64,000 bases of DNA from Saprospiraceae bacterium (GTDB lineage: Bacteria; Bacteroidota; Bacteroidia; Chitinophagales; Saprospiraceae). The notes beneath the pieces are model-generated. The model had not been told where the DNA came from and made no database searches. It was given only the letters and a program-made list of their open reading frames with translations. The position numbers and the translations under genes are program-made. The stretch is taken from the NCBI GenBank assembly GCA_016716185.1, contig JADJWV010000002.1, positions 1,650,501-1,714,500 on the forward strand, given 5' to 3'. This document shows, in pieces, positions 55,410 to 63,973 of the stretch. Each line of letters opens with the position of its first letter. The first letter of the stretch is position 1.

Positions 55410-57866
55410 TCATCCCTGGCACGAAATACAGCCTTCTTCCATGGTACAGACTTGTCCTTCCACGATTTGTTCTTCGGCAACGACTGCTGAAGCCATCATT
55501 TCTTCCAAATTGTGTTTGAGTTCAGTACTGGATTTGACTTGCTGGATCATTTCTACCGATTCTTCTGCGGCTGGTTTTTTATCGACAAATTTCTGTTGGT
55601 GTTTATCGCCTAGTGTAAACTTGATGGGATCAACGGCTGATTTTGTCCTGAGGTAGTAAATCCCCGTTTTTAATCCTTTTTTCCAACCATAGAAATGCAT
55701 GGAGCTCAGTTTGTTGACGCTTGCATTCTCGAGAAAGAGGTTCAGCGACTGGCTTTGGCAGATGAACGCTCCGCGATCGGCTGCCATGTCGATAATGCAT
55801 TTCTGACTCAGTTCCCAAACGGTTTTGTAAATGTCTTTAAGGTCTTGTGGGATGGCCTCTATATTCTGAATAGAACCGTTGTTGAACATGAGCGTTTCTT
55901 TCATTTCCTGATTCCAGAGATTTCTCTTGACCAGGTCGGCAAGCAGATGTTTGTTGACGACAATAAACTCACCGGATAAAGTTCTCCGGGTATATAAATT
56001 GGAAGTGTATGGTTCAAAACATTCGTTGTTGCCCAAAACCTGAGAGGTGCTGGCTGTAGGCATGGGAGCAAGCAATAGGCTGTTTCGCAGTCCGGTTTTC
56101 TTTACTTGTTCTTTCAGGGCATCCCAATCCCATAAGCCTGATTCGGGTTTTACATTCCACATATCGAATTGGAATATTCCCTGACTCATGGGCGAATTGG
56201 CGAAAGTTTCGTAACTGCCATATCTGGCGGCCTGGTTGCAGCTTTCGCTGACGGCTGCATAGTAAATGGTTTCGAAAATGTCCTGATTTAATTTTTTGGC
56301 TTCTTCGCTATCAAAAGGCATGCGCATCAGAATGAAAGCATCTGCCAGGCCCTGGACTCCAATGCCGATTGGCCTGTGCCGCATGTTGGATCTGCGAGCT
56401 TCTTCAATCGGGTAATAATTGATGTCGATAATCCTGTTGAGATTTCTGGTCACGACGCGCGTGACATCAGCGAGCTTTTGAAAATCAAATGTCTGATCTG
56501 TGACAAACTTTGGCAAGGAAATCGAAGCGAGATTGCATACTGCAACTTCATCAGGAGAAGTGTACTCCACAATTTCAGTGCAAAGATTGGAGGACCGGAT
56601 GGTACCCAGGTTTTTCTGATTGGATTTTTGATTACAAGCGTCTTTATACAAGATGTAAGGAGTGCCGGTTTCTATCTGACTTTGGCAAATTTGAAACCAG
56701 AGTTCCTGTGCTCTTACTGATTTACGGGCGCGTCCTTCCGATTCATATTTTTGATAGAGTGCATTGAACTCTGCTCCGTAAACATCGCAAAGTCCGGGAG
56801 CCTCATTCGGACAGAACAAAGACCAGCTTCCATCTTCCAGTACGCGTTCCATGAAGAGATCAGGCACCCATACCGCAAAGAACAGATCGCGTGCACGCAT
56901 TTCTTCTTTACCATGGTTTTTCTTGAGTTCCAGGAAGTCTTCGATGTCGGCATGCCAGGGTTCGAGATAAATGGCAAATGCGCCTTTGCGTTTTCCACCG
57001 CCCTGATCTACATAACGGGCAGTGTCGTTGAATACACGCAACATGGGAATGATCCCGTTGGACGTTCCTCCGGTTCCCTTAATGTAACTTCCTTTGGCCC
57101 GGACATTGTGCACACTAAGTCCGATACCGCCTGCAGATTGCGAAATTTTTGCACAACGGCTGAGCGTGTCGAAAATTCCGGGAATGCTGTCGTCGACCAT
57201 ACTCAACAAAAAGCAGGAAGACAACTGTGGTTTGGGTGTACCTGCATTGAATAATGTCGGAGTGGCGTGGATAAACCATTTTTCTGACATCAGGTGATAG
57301 GTCTCAATGGCGGCATCGAGATCATTCGAGTGAATACCCACTGCTGTTCGCATCAGCAGATGCTGAGGACGTTCTACGACTTTTTGTTCAGCTTTCAGCA
57401 GATAGGATCGCTCCAGGGTTTTAAAACCGAAATAATCAAAATCGTAATCGCGGTCGTAAATAATGGCTGAGTCTAACCGATCGGAATTTTGACGGATGAC
57501 CTCTATGATTTCATCGCTGATCAGACCAGCCTTCTTTTGGGTAACGGGATCGATGTAATTGTAGAGCAATTCCATCGTTTCCGAAAATGATTTCTTTGTG
57601 TTTTTATGAAGATTCGAAACAGCAATACGAGCCGCCAGAATGGCGTAATCCGGATGAATTGTTGCCAAGGTTGCAGCAGTTTCCGCAGCCAGATTATCCA
57701 GATCAGAAGTACTGACCCCATTAAATAAACCGAGTATCACTTTTCTGGATATCTCAATCGGATCGACAAATTGTGGATCGAGTCCGTAACATAATTTTTT
57801 TACTCTTGCCGTGATTTTGTCGAAACTGACATCCTCACGCTTGCCATTGCGCTTAATAACTTGCAT
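55410..57866 (-). CDS. nrdA: Ribonucleoside-diphosphate reductase, large subunit (class Ia)
   Basis: 818 residues. The N-terminal ATP-cone (VIKRNGKREDVSFDKI) is the allosteric activity site. The catalytic core has SSCFLL, NLCTEI (active-site Asn, Cys, Glu) and EVAVCNLASI, and the radical-transfer Tyr pair in GIYYLRTK. The C-terminus CTMEEGCISCQG holds the thioredoxin-reactive cysteines. nrdB lies 60 bp upstream on the same strand. Confidence 0.96.
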   Translation of the reverse strand: MQVIKRNGKREDVSFDKITARVKKLCYGLDPQFVDPIEISRKVILGLFNGVSTSDLDNLAAETAATLATIHPDYAILAARIAVSNLHKNTKKSFSETMELLYNYIDPVTQKKAGLISDEIIEVIRQNSDRLDSAIIYDRDYDFDYFGFKTLERSYLLKAEQKVVERPQHLLMRTAVGIHSNDLDAAIETYHLMSEKWFIHATPTLFNAGTPKPQLSSCFLLSMVDDSIPGIFDTLSRCAKISQSAGGIGLSVHNVRAKGSYIKGTGGTSNGIIPMLRVFNDTARYVDQGGGKRKGAFAIYLEPWHADIEDFLELKKNHGKEEMRARDLFFAVWVPDLFMERVLEDGSWSLFCPNEAPGLCDVYGAEFNALYQKYESEGRARKSVRAQELWFQICQSQIETGTPYILYKDACNQKSNQKNLGTIRSSNLCTEIVEYTSPDEVAVCNLASISLPKFVTDQTFDFQKLADVTRVVTRNLNRIIDINYYPIEEARRSNMRHRPIGIGVQGLADAFILMRMPFDSEEAKKLNQDIFETIYYAAVSESCNQAARYGSYETFANSPMSQGIFQFDMWNVKPESGLWDWDALKEQVKKTGLRNSLLLAPMPTASTSQVLGNNECFEPYTSNLYTRRTLSGEFIVVNKHLLADLVKRNLWNQEMKETLMFNNGSIQNIEAIPQDLKDIYKTVWELSQKCIIDMAADRGAFICQSQSLNLFLENASVNKLSSMHFYGWKKGLKTGIYYLRTKSAVDPIKFTLGDKHQQKFVDKKPAAEESVEMIQQVKSSTELKHNLEEMMASAVVAEEQIVEGQVCTMEEGCISCQG

Positions 57867-57926
57867 AGAACGGGTTGGGTTAAAATATGAACTAAAAAGG
57901 GTTTACGACTTTACTTTAAAAGCCAA

Positions 57927-58904
57927 CTAAAAGTCTTCGTCGATCGAGAAAACCTTAGGTGCAAGCGGTTCGTTTACACCTGATTTTTTGTAATCAGATA
58001 CCCTCTTTTCAAAGAAATTGGTTTTGCCTTGGATAGAAATCATATCCATAAAATCAAATGGATTGTTTGCATTGTAAATTTTTGGATTTCCCAATGCAAT
58101 CAGGAGCCGGTCGGCTACGAATTCAATGTATTCGCACATTAAATCCGCATTCATACCTATCAATGCGACCGGGATGGCTTCGGTGATAAAATATTTTTCG
58201 ATTGTAACTGCTTCTCTGATGATGTTTTCAATTGTTTCTTTCGGGAGTTTATGGACGATATGCTGATTGTACAACAAACAGGCAAAATCGCAATGCATGC
58301 CCTCGTCTCTGGAAATGAGTTCATTGCTGAATGAAAGACCAGGCATCAGTCCTCGCTTTTTAAGCCAGAATATAGAACAGAAAGAACCGCTGAAGAAAAT
58401 ACCTTCCACGACAGCAAAGGCTATGAGCTGCTCGCAAAATGTTCCGTTTTTAATCCATTTCAACGCCCATTCTGCTTTTCGCTTGACACAATCCAGATTC
58501 TCCATGGCGTGAAACAGAAAGTCTTTTTCTTTCGGGTCTTTGATATAGGTGTCAATCAATAAGGAATAGGTTTCTGAGTGGATATTTTCCATCATGATCT
58601 GGAAGCCGTAAAAAAACTTCGCTTCCGGGTATTGGACCATTCTGACCATATTTTCAGCCAGATTTTCGTTGACGATCCCATCGCTGGCTGCGAAAAAAGC
58701 AAGCACATGTTTGATGAAATGTTGTTCATCGGAACTCAGTTTTTTATTCCAGTCATCAAGGTCCTGAGCAAGATCTATCTCCTCTGCTGTCCAGAAACAC
58801 GCCTCTGAATTTTTGTAAAATTTCCAGATATCGTCGTGTTGAATGGGAAAAATTACAAAGCGGTTCGGATTTTCGATGAGAATAGGTTCCTGCTGATGAG
58901 TCAT
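57927..58904 (-). CDS. nrdB: Ribonucleoside-diphosphate reductase, small subunit (class Ia)
   Basis: Provides the diiron-tyrosyl radical for NrdA. 325 residues from the ATG at 58904; the frame opens further to 58952, but a promoter element overlaps that part and the family starts near the later Met. Ligands are D75, E106, H109 (MENIHSETY) and the E..H pair in RDEGMHCDF; the radical tyrosine is Y113. It is upstream of nrdA in the same operon. Confidence 0.95.
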   Translation of the reverse strand: MTHQQEPILIENPNRFVIFPIQHDDIWKFYKNSEACFWTAEEIDLAQDLDDWNKKLSSDEQHFIKHVLAFFAASDGIVNENLAENMVRMVQYPEAKFFYGFQIMMENIHSETYSLLIDTYIKDPKEKDFLFHAMENLDCVKRKAEWALKWIKNGTFCEQLIAFAVVEGIFFSGSFCSIFWLKKRGLMPGLSFSNELISRDEGMHCDFACLLYNQHIVHKLPKETIENIIREAVTIEKYFITEAIPVALIGMNADLMCEYIEFVADRLLIALGNPKIYNANNPFDFMDMISIQGKTNFFEKRVSDYKKSGVNEPLAPKVFSIDEDF

Positions 58905-58949
58905 GGTATATTTTGTTTGAATTATTATTAAATCGAGGAGAAACGGGTA

Positions 58950-58957
58950 CAAATGTA
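58950..58957 (-). promoter_or_regulatory. Candidate -7 promoter element for nrdB-nrdA
   Basis: Minus strand TACATTTG, a full TAnnTTTG match 45 bp upstream of the ATG at 58904. It overlaps the longer open frame, supporting the shorter protein. Confidence 0.45.
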
Positions 58958-59315
58958 TTGAAGGATCGGATATTATATAAGGAAAATTTAGATATATTTT
59001 TATATATAATATCTATAATTTTGATTTTCAGTTCAAAGTCTTAAATAAAAATCAAAATTGCTCCTAAAACACATATTAGTTAATATTTAAATATCTGCTT
59101 CAAAAGTAAGGTAAAAGTCAAGGTTTTTTTCGGCTATTTATTAACATATTGTTGAAAACTTTAATAAGTTTGTGAAATCCTATGATTTACGAAAAGTTAA
59201 TTCACAGATCCATTGTTGAAAACATGTAATAATTTGTTGAAAAGTATTTGTTTTTCATAGTCAAGCTGTAACACATTAATCTTAAACCTAATCTATAAAT
59301 TTCGTTTTAAGTTTC
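58958..59315. promoter_or_regulatory. AT-rich region between nrdB and rluE with inverted and direct repeats
   Basis: The 358-bp gap has no gene. It holds an AT-rich dyad from 58990 to 59014 (AGATAT...ATATCT), a perfect 12-bp inverted repeat AATTTTGATTTT / AAAATCAAAATT at 59017-59028 and 59048-59059, and three direct copies of TGTTGAAAA at 59150, 59214 and 59235, spaced 64 and 21 bp. These look like binding sites for a regulator of the divergent nrd operon or rluE. No NrdR-type box was recognised. Confidence 0.5.
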
Positions 59316-59933
59316 ATGAGAAAGCGTTATTCCGGCCCAAAAAGAGAACTGGTTTATTACCTGTTTTTCAAGCCGGCTCAGGTCGTTTGCAGGTTTACCC
59401 CGGAAATACCAGGGCAGAAATGCCTTCGTGACTTTCTTCCTGTCGAAAACGACGTCTATCCGGTGGGCAGGTTAGATATGGATTCAGAAGGTTTGCTCAT
59501 TCTCACCAATGATCCGGCCGTCAACCAAATGATCCTTAGCCCCGAAAAATCAGTCGTTAAAACCTATACCTGTCTAGTCGAAGGAGATTTTACCGATGCT
59601 GCATTCGACAAGATGCAGTGTGGTGTCGAGGTCAGAATTCAAAAGCAGCATTATTTCATGAAACCCGAAGCGCTGAACATTCTACATGCGCCACCGGATT
59701 TTCCTCCCCGCTTCCCGCCCATCCGGGAACGAAAAACCATTCCTGTAAGCTGGGTTGAGATCGGCATCACAGAAGGAAAAAATCACCAGGTCAGGAAAAT
59801 GTTTGCGAGTATAGGATTTCCGGTTTTGAGGCTGATCAGAACCGGCATAGGAAAATTGAATTTAATCGGACTGGATATTGGAACCTGTAAACGAATCAGT
59901 ATGGCAGAGCTTTTGAAGGGCATCCAAAAATAA
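59316..59933 (+). CDS. rluE: 23S rRNA pseudouridine synthase, RluE-like
   Basis: 205 residues, no S4 domain. The catalytic Asp is in VGRLDMDSEGLLILTND near residue 53. The C-terminal FPPIRERKTIPVSW and EGKNHQVRKMF segments match RluE closely. E. coli RluE modifies U2457 of 23S rRNA; the same target is inferred. RsuA or RluB/F would carry an N-terminal S4 domain, which is absent here. It is the only plus-strand gene between nrd and mpl. Confidence 0.82.
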   Translation: MRKRYSGPKRELVYYLFFKPAQVVCRFTPEIPGQKCLRDFLPVENDVYPVGRLDMDSEGLLILTNDPAVNQMILSPEKSVVKTYTCLVEGDFTDAAFDKMQCGVEVRIQKQHYFMKPEALNILHAPPDFPPRFPPIRERKTIPVSWVEIGITEGKNHQVRKMFASIGFPVLRLIRTGIGKLNLIGLDIGTCKRISMAELLKGIQK

Positions 59934-60001
59934 TAACGGGAATTGCAGAAAATAAAATTTCCTGAAAAATCCTGAATGCATGATCTGCGTATCCTCTTGT
60001 T

Positions 60002-60988
60002 TCAACGCTTTATATACATCACTTCTTTGACGGCTTTAACTACTTTATGCGGATTGGGTAAATAGGCCTGAACAAAGGCTGCAGCGTAAGGCAATGAAGT
60101 GTCGGCAGCATTCACGCGGGTAACCGGAGCATCGAGGTAATCGAAAGCATGTTTTTGAATGACGTAAGCAATTTCAGAAGAAACTCCTGCAAAGGGCCAA
60201 CTCTCGTCGACCACCACCAGGCGATTGGTTTTTTTAACTGATTGGATCAGGGTTTCGTAATCCAGTGGTCTGATGGTGCGTAAATCGATGACTTCGGCAT
60301 CAATTCCTTCTTTAGCCAATTCGATAGCGGCAGGTTTTACCACCTCCATCATTTTATTATAAGAAACCAGAGTGACGTCCTTCCCTTCCCTTTTGACAGC
60401 CGCCTTGCCGATCTCAACCAGGTATTCTTCTTCCGGAACTTCCCCCTGGAGTCCGTACATAATTTCAGATTCCATAAAACAAACCGGATCGTTGTCCCTG
60501 ATCGCTGATTTCAACAAGCCTTTGGAATCATAAGGATCTACACAGGATATCACTTTAAGCCCCGGGCAATTCGCAAGCCAGCTTTCAAAAGTTTGACTGT
60601 GTTGCTGGGCCAGCTGTCCGGCAGAACCTCCTGGTCCCCTGAAAACAATGGGACAGGCAAATTGTCCGGCAGATTGCGATAGGGTTTTGGCCGCATTGTT
60701 GACTATCTGATCAAAAGCAAGAACTGCAAAATTCCAGGTCATGAATTCCACGATGGGCCGCAAACCGTTCATGGCTGCACCGACGCCAATCCCAGCAAAT
60801 CCCAATTCTGCAATTGGAGTGTCAATGACTCTTTTCGGACCGAATTCATCCAGCATGCCCTTGCTCACTTTATAAGCCCCATTGTATTGGGCTACTTCCT
60901 CCCCCATCAGGAATACATGAGGATCCCGCCTCATCTCCTCAGACATGGCTTCGCGCAGTGCGTCTCTTAAAGTGATTGTTCTGTTCAT
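60002..60988 (-). CDS. pdhB: Pyruvate dehydrogenase E1 component, subunit beta
   Basis: 328-residue transketolase-like pyrimidine-binding subunit: ITLRDALREAMSEEMRRDPHVFLMGEEVAQYNGAYKVSKGL-type N-terminus (the conserved Glu of the thiamine site is in GEEV), GVGAAMNGLRPIVEFM, and a C-terminal transketolase domain (VDESWPFAGVSSEI). In the complex it pairs with an alpha subunit not present in the window. A branched-chain E1 beta is the alternative, but the sequence and length favour PdhB. It lies 52 bp downstream of mpl. Confidence 0.9.
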   Translation of the reverse strand: MNRTITLRDALREAMSEEMRRDPHVFLMGEEVAQYNGAYKVSKGMLDEFGPKRVIDTPIAELGFAGIGVGAAMNGLRPIVEFMTWNFAVLAFDQIVNNAAKTLSQSAGQFACPIVFRGPGGSAGQLAQQHSQTFESWLANCPGLKVISCVDPYDSKGLLKSAIRDNDPVCFMESEIMYGLQGEVPEEEYLVEIGKAAVKREGKDVTLVSYNKMMEVVKPAAIELAKEGIDAEVIDLRTIRPLDYETLIQSVKKTNRLVVVDESWPFAGVSSEIAYVIQKHAFDYLDAPVTRVNAADTSLPYAAAFVQAYLPNPHKVVKAVKEVMYIKR

Positions 60989-61040
60989 TTTATAATTAAA
61001 AGTGCGAAATTAAGGAATTCAAACCCAACCTTAACCAGAC

Positions 61041-62393
61041 TCAGCTTCTTTGATAATAATTGCTGAGATCCAGGTTTCCAAAATGCCCCGATCCCGCAAA
61101 TACAAGTATGTCAAAATCGGACATTTCGGCTTGCAAAGAATGCTCCAATTCAATTGAATTTCCTTTAAAATTCATATCACGATGGCCGAAAGCAGATTCA
61201 ATGGAAAGCGGGGATAAAGCGGGCATTCCCTTGATTTCCATGGCTCGCTGATCGACATAGATGATCAATTTATCTGCAGCATCCGCAGCTCCAAAATAAT
61301 GCGGCAAGAATTCCGGATTCAGGCTGCTGTACGTGTGAAGTTCTACTACCGCCAGGATTTTTAAAGGATCGTGTTTTTCCTTCAACGCCGAAAGGCTTGC
61401 TTTCAATTTCGAAGGAGCGTGTGCAAAGTCCCGGTAAACATGTCGGTTTCCGTCCCTGTAAATACATTCCAGTCTTTTCGCTGCCCCTTTGAAACTGGTC
61501 AATGATTGGAGTGCCCGTATAGGGTCTAATCCAGCCATCGAAGCAGCTAGCAAAGCAGCCTGCATATTTTCCAGGTTGTGGTTCCCAAATACCTGCAGTG
61601 GAAACTCTTTATCCTCATGCAATAAATAAGTAACTGAATCTTTGTTAACATGGGGAGCTGCCCGATAAGGCAACAATTGTTTTCCAGCCGGTAATGTTTG
61701 CAGGAGTGATTTTAACTCCGGATCGCCCTCGCAATAGATGATCCGGGTCTCCTGATCACAAGCAAGCAGTCGTTGCCTGAATGCATCCAGATAAGATTCG
61801 TAACTGGGGAATACATTGAAATGGTCCCATGCCACACCGGTAACAATCAGGATCTGAGGTGTGTAATGCATAAATTTTGGTCTGGGATCGAGACATGAAC
61901 TTAAATACTCATCGCCCTCAATCACCGCCATTGGCGCATCGGAAATGCGAACCATGAGTTCGAAACCATCGAGCTGCGATCCTACCAGATAATCGAATTC
62001 CAGACCATTTTCCCTGAACATGTGCATGATCATTGAAGTCGTTGTGGTTTTGCCATGGCTCCCTGTCACTACAATTTGCATTTTATCGCGATAAGAGTGT
62101 TGAACAAATTCAGGAAAAGAATACACCGGAATTTTTAATGCCAGGGCTGCTGCCAATTCCGGATTATCGCGTTTGGCATGCATTCCTAAAATGATGAGAT
62201 CCAGCTGACTCGTAATTTTTTCGGGAAACCAGCCTTCCTGCGCGGGTAGCAGATTCCGGGCAGCCAGTTTTGTCCGGGCCGGATCGAAGATCTGGTCGTC
62301 GCTGCCACTTACATCATGGCCATTCCTGGCAAGCTCCAGGGCCAGATTATGCATTACGCTGCCACCAATGGCGATAAGGTGTATTCGGGACAT
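61041..62393 (-). CDS. mpl: UDP-N-acetylmuramate:L-Ala-gamma-D-Glu-meso-DAP ligase
   Basis: Mur-ligase family enzyme that recycles cell-wall tripeptide onto UDP-MurNAc. 450 residues: N-terminal Rossmann IHLIAIGGSVMHNLALELARNGHDVSGSD, ATP-binding VTGSHGKTTTTSM near residue 112, and a C-terminal ligase domain with RDFAHAPSKLKASLSAL. The GGSVMHNLA start and GMHAKRDNPEL distinguish Mpl from MurC. It may be co-transcribed with pdhB, 52 bp downstream. Confidence 0.88.
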   Translation of the reverse strand: MSRIHLIAIGGSVMHNLALELARNGHDVSGSDDQIFDPARTKLAARNLLPAQEGWFPEKITSQLDLIILGMHAKRDNPELAAALALKIPVYSFPEFVQHSYRDKMQIVVTGSHGKTTTTSMIMHMFRENGLEFDYLVGSQLDGFELMVRISDAPMAVIEGDEYLSSCLDPRPKFMHYTPQILIVTGVAWDHFNVFPSYESYLDAFRQRLLACDQETRIIYCEGDPELKSLLQTLPAGKQLLPYRAAPHVNKDSVTYLLHEDKEFPLQVFGNHNLENMQAALLAASMAGLDPIRALQSLTSFKGAAKRLECIYRDGNRHVYRDFAHAPSKLKASLSALKEKHDPLKILAVVELHTYSSLNPEFLPHYFGAADAADKLIIYVDQRAMEIKGMPALSPLSIESAFGHRDMNFKGNSIELEHSLQAEMSDFDILVFAGSGHFGNLDLSNYYQRS

Positions 62394-62447
62394 GGGTATG
62401 GAATTATATTCGCGGGTAAACTTAGTTAGATTTTACTGATAATATTT

Positions 62448-62455
62448 TATATTTG
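62448..62455 (+). promoter_or_regulatory. Candidate -7 promoter element for the 55-residue lipoprotein gene
   Basis: TATATTTG matches TAnnTTTG and ends 43 bp upstream of the ATG at 62499. Confidence 0.45.
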
Positions 62456-62498
62456 CGGGTCGTTATAGCCATATTGGTTCATTATTAAATTGCATAAC

Positions 62499-62666
62499 AT
62501 GAAAGTATTCAAAAATCAAAAATCGCTGGCAATTTTAGGTTTGCTTGCATTGTGCGGCCTGACATCCTGCAGCAGGGGTTATGGTTGTCCTTACGATTTT
62601 TCGGTGGCAGAAAATTTGAATCAGTGTAGCCACTGGATTGCGCAAATTTTGAGTTTCATTTATTAA
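62499..62666 (+). CDS. Very small lipoprotein (55 residues)
   Basis: The frame reads MKVFKNQKSLAILGLLAL and then CGLTSC, a good type II signal with lipidation at Cys24. The mature 32 residues (after SRGYGCPYDF) include three more cysteines or aromatic-rich spots and end FIY. It has a -7 promoter element upstream and a strong intrinsic terminator 20 bp downstream, so it is a complete transcription unit. Function unknown; similar tiny lipoproteins are scattered in Bacteroidota. Confidence 0.7.
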   Translation: MKVFKNQKSLAILGLLALCGLTSCSRGYGCPYDFSVAENLNQCSHWIAQILSFIY

Positions 62667-62686
62667 TTTCCCTATACCCTTAAAAG

Positions 62687-62721
62687 AAAAACCAGTTTCG
62701 CCTTGAAGCTGGTTTTTTTTT
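62687..62721 (+). terminator. Intrinsic terminator of the small lipoprotein gene
   Basis: AAAAACCAGTTTC and GAAGCTGGTTTTT form a 13-bp stem (one G-T pair) around the loop GCCTT, followed by a run of nine T. It ends 5 bp before the mnmD start codon. Confidence 0.9.
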
Positions 62722-62726
62722 GACTT

Positions 62727-63392
62727 ATGGTAAGCCTGATCACAACTGCAGATGGATCCCATAGCCTATACAGTGAATCTGCAAAGAACTACTACCACTC
62801 CATCCACGGGGCTCTATCGGAGAGTAAACATGTTTTTATAGACCACGGACTCAAACCAATCGCAGCTGGCCGGGAGCACATCAGCATCTTTGAAATGGGA
62901 TTCGGAACGGGTCTCAACGCCTTTCTTAGTTATGCATTTGCGGACAACCACAGCCCTCTTTCTTTAAAGTATTCGGCTATTGACAACAAGCCCTTGCCAG
63001 AGTCTGTATATAAAACGCTCAATTACCCGGAATTTCTGGAAATTGCTTCAGGTGCATCCGTTTTATTGAGTTTGCATACATGCCCGTGGGATCTTGAGGT
63101 TCAAGTATCTGAGTTTTTCAGCCTAAAAAAAATTCTATCCGATTTTAATACCTGGGAGCCGGACGCTCATTTTGACCTCATCTATATGGATGCATTTTCG
63201 CCTAATGACCAACCCGAACTCTGGGAATCAAAGTCTCTTGAGAAATTTTTTCACATGCTTGAACCCGGAGGACTGTTGTGCACCTATTGTGCAAAAGGGA
63301 TATTTAAAAGGCGTTTGCGCGAGATTGGTTTTAAAGTTGTTTGTTATCCGGGGCCTTTTCGAAAAAGAGAGATGACCTGTGCATATAAATAA
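62727..63392 (+). CDS. mnmD: MnmD-like tRNA (mnm5s2U34) methyltransferase
   Basis: 221-residue stand-alone version of the MnmC C2 domain; it methylates the aminomethyl group of wobble uridine. Motifs are TADGSHSLYS at the N-terminus, YYHSIHGALSESKHVFI, the SAM motif FEMGFGTGLNAF, MDAFSPNDQPELW and CTYCAKGIFKRRLREIGF, ending in KREMTCA. There is no FAD oxidase domain. Its ATG is only 5 bp behind the T-run of the preceding terminator, so its promoter is not obvious. Confidence 0.85.
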   Translation: MVSLITTADGSHSLYSESAKNYYHSIHGALSESKHVFIDHGLKPIAAGREHISIFEMGFGTGLNAFLSYAFADNHSPLSLKYSAIDNKPLPESVYKTLNYPEFLEIASGASVLLSLHTCPWDLEVQVSEFFSLKKILSDFNTWEPDAHFDLIYMDAFSPNDQPELWESKSLEKFFHMLEPGGLLCTYCAKGIFKRRLREIGFKVVCYPGPFRKREMTCAYK

Positions 63393-63411
63393 GATGCTCG
63401 TGTTTTTAAAA

Positions 63412-63419
63412 TATCTTTG
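63412..63419 (+). promoter_or_regulatory. Candidate -7 promoter element for the last gene
   Basis: TATCTTTG matches TAnnTTTG and ends 17 bp before the ATG at 63437. Confidence 0.45.
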
Positions 63420-63436
63420 CTGGTAAAATCTAAATT

Positions 63437-63973
63437 ATGGCTTTTGAAAATTTATTGGGAGTTGGTTCGAGAGTGAAGCATCCTGCTTTTGGAGATGGCG
63501 TAGTAATCCACATCGATGTTGCTGCCTATAAAGTTTGTTTTATGCAATTTGGTATCAAGCTGGTTGGAAAAGATTATCAGCAGTTGGAAATTGTCGAGAG
63601 GATTGAACCCGAAGAAGCGGTGACATTTAACGAAGCCGAAAAATCACTGGCTAAAATTTTGAGGGCCTGGTCTGATATCACAGAGGTGGTTCCTCTGGGG
63701 GATAAGTGGAAAAATGGGACGATGATTCTCAAGCCCGGCGAATCAGGTTTGAAAGATAAAGAAATTCCCATCGAACAATTTTTTCATAAAATCATCATGG
63801 TGCGCGACCGCTTACGTGTTATGGAACAGCGCATCAACAGCAGTAAGCTCGACGACGAAGACAAGGTAAATTTACAACAATACATTACGCGTATTTATGG
63901 TAGCCTGACTACTTTCAATGTGCTCTTCAGAAATAAGGAGCAATATTTTGTTGGAGAAAAATCAGATGCTTAA
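63437..63973 (+). CDS. Conserved protein with UvrD/PcrA-tail (Tudor-like) N-terminus
   Basis: 178 residues, no signal. The first 50 (LGVGSRVKHPAFGDGVVIHID, then YKVCFMQFGIKLV) follow the GxxVxHxxFGxGxV pattern of the small Tudor-like domain found at the C-terminus of UvrD/PcrA helicases and some other RNA-polymerase- or DNA-binding proteins. The remaining part is helical and charged, with an ERIEPEEAVTF linker. Function is not known; a protein- or nucleic-acid-docking role is inference. Confidence 0.55.
   Translation: MAFENLLGVGSRVKHPAFGDGVVIHIDVAAYKVCFMQFGIKLVGKDYQQLEIVERIEPEEAVTFNEAEKSLAKILRAWSDITEVVPLGDKWKNGTMILKPGESGLKDKEIPIEQFFHKIIMVRDRLRVMEQRINSSKLDDEDKVNLQQYITRIYGSLTTFNVLFRNKEQYFVGEKSDA

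Noticed and set aside
58905..58952. Longer nrdB start at 58952
   Set aside because: The added residues do not resemble the family N-terminus and overlap a good promoter element.
59150..59243. Possible replication origin with DnaA boxes
   Set aside because: TTTTCAACA differs from the TTATNCACA consensus in more than one place, and no dnaA, dnaN or other origin-linked gene is next to it.
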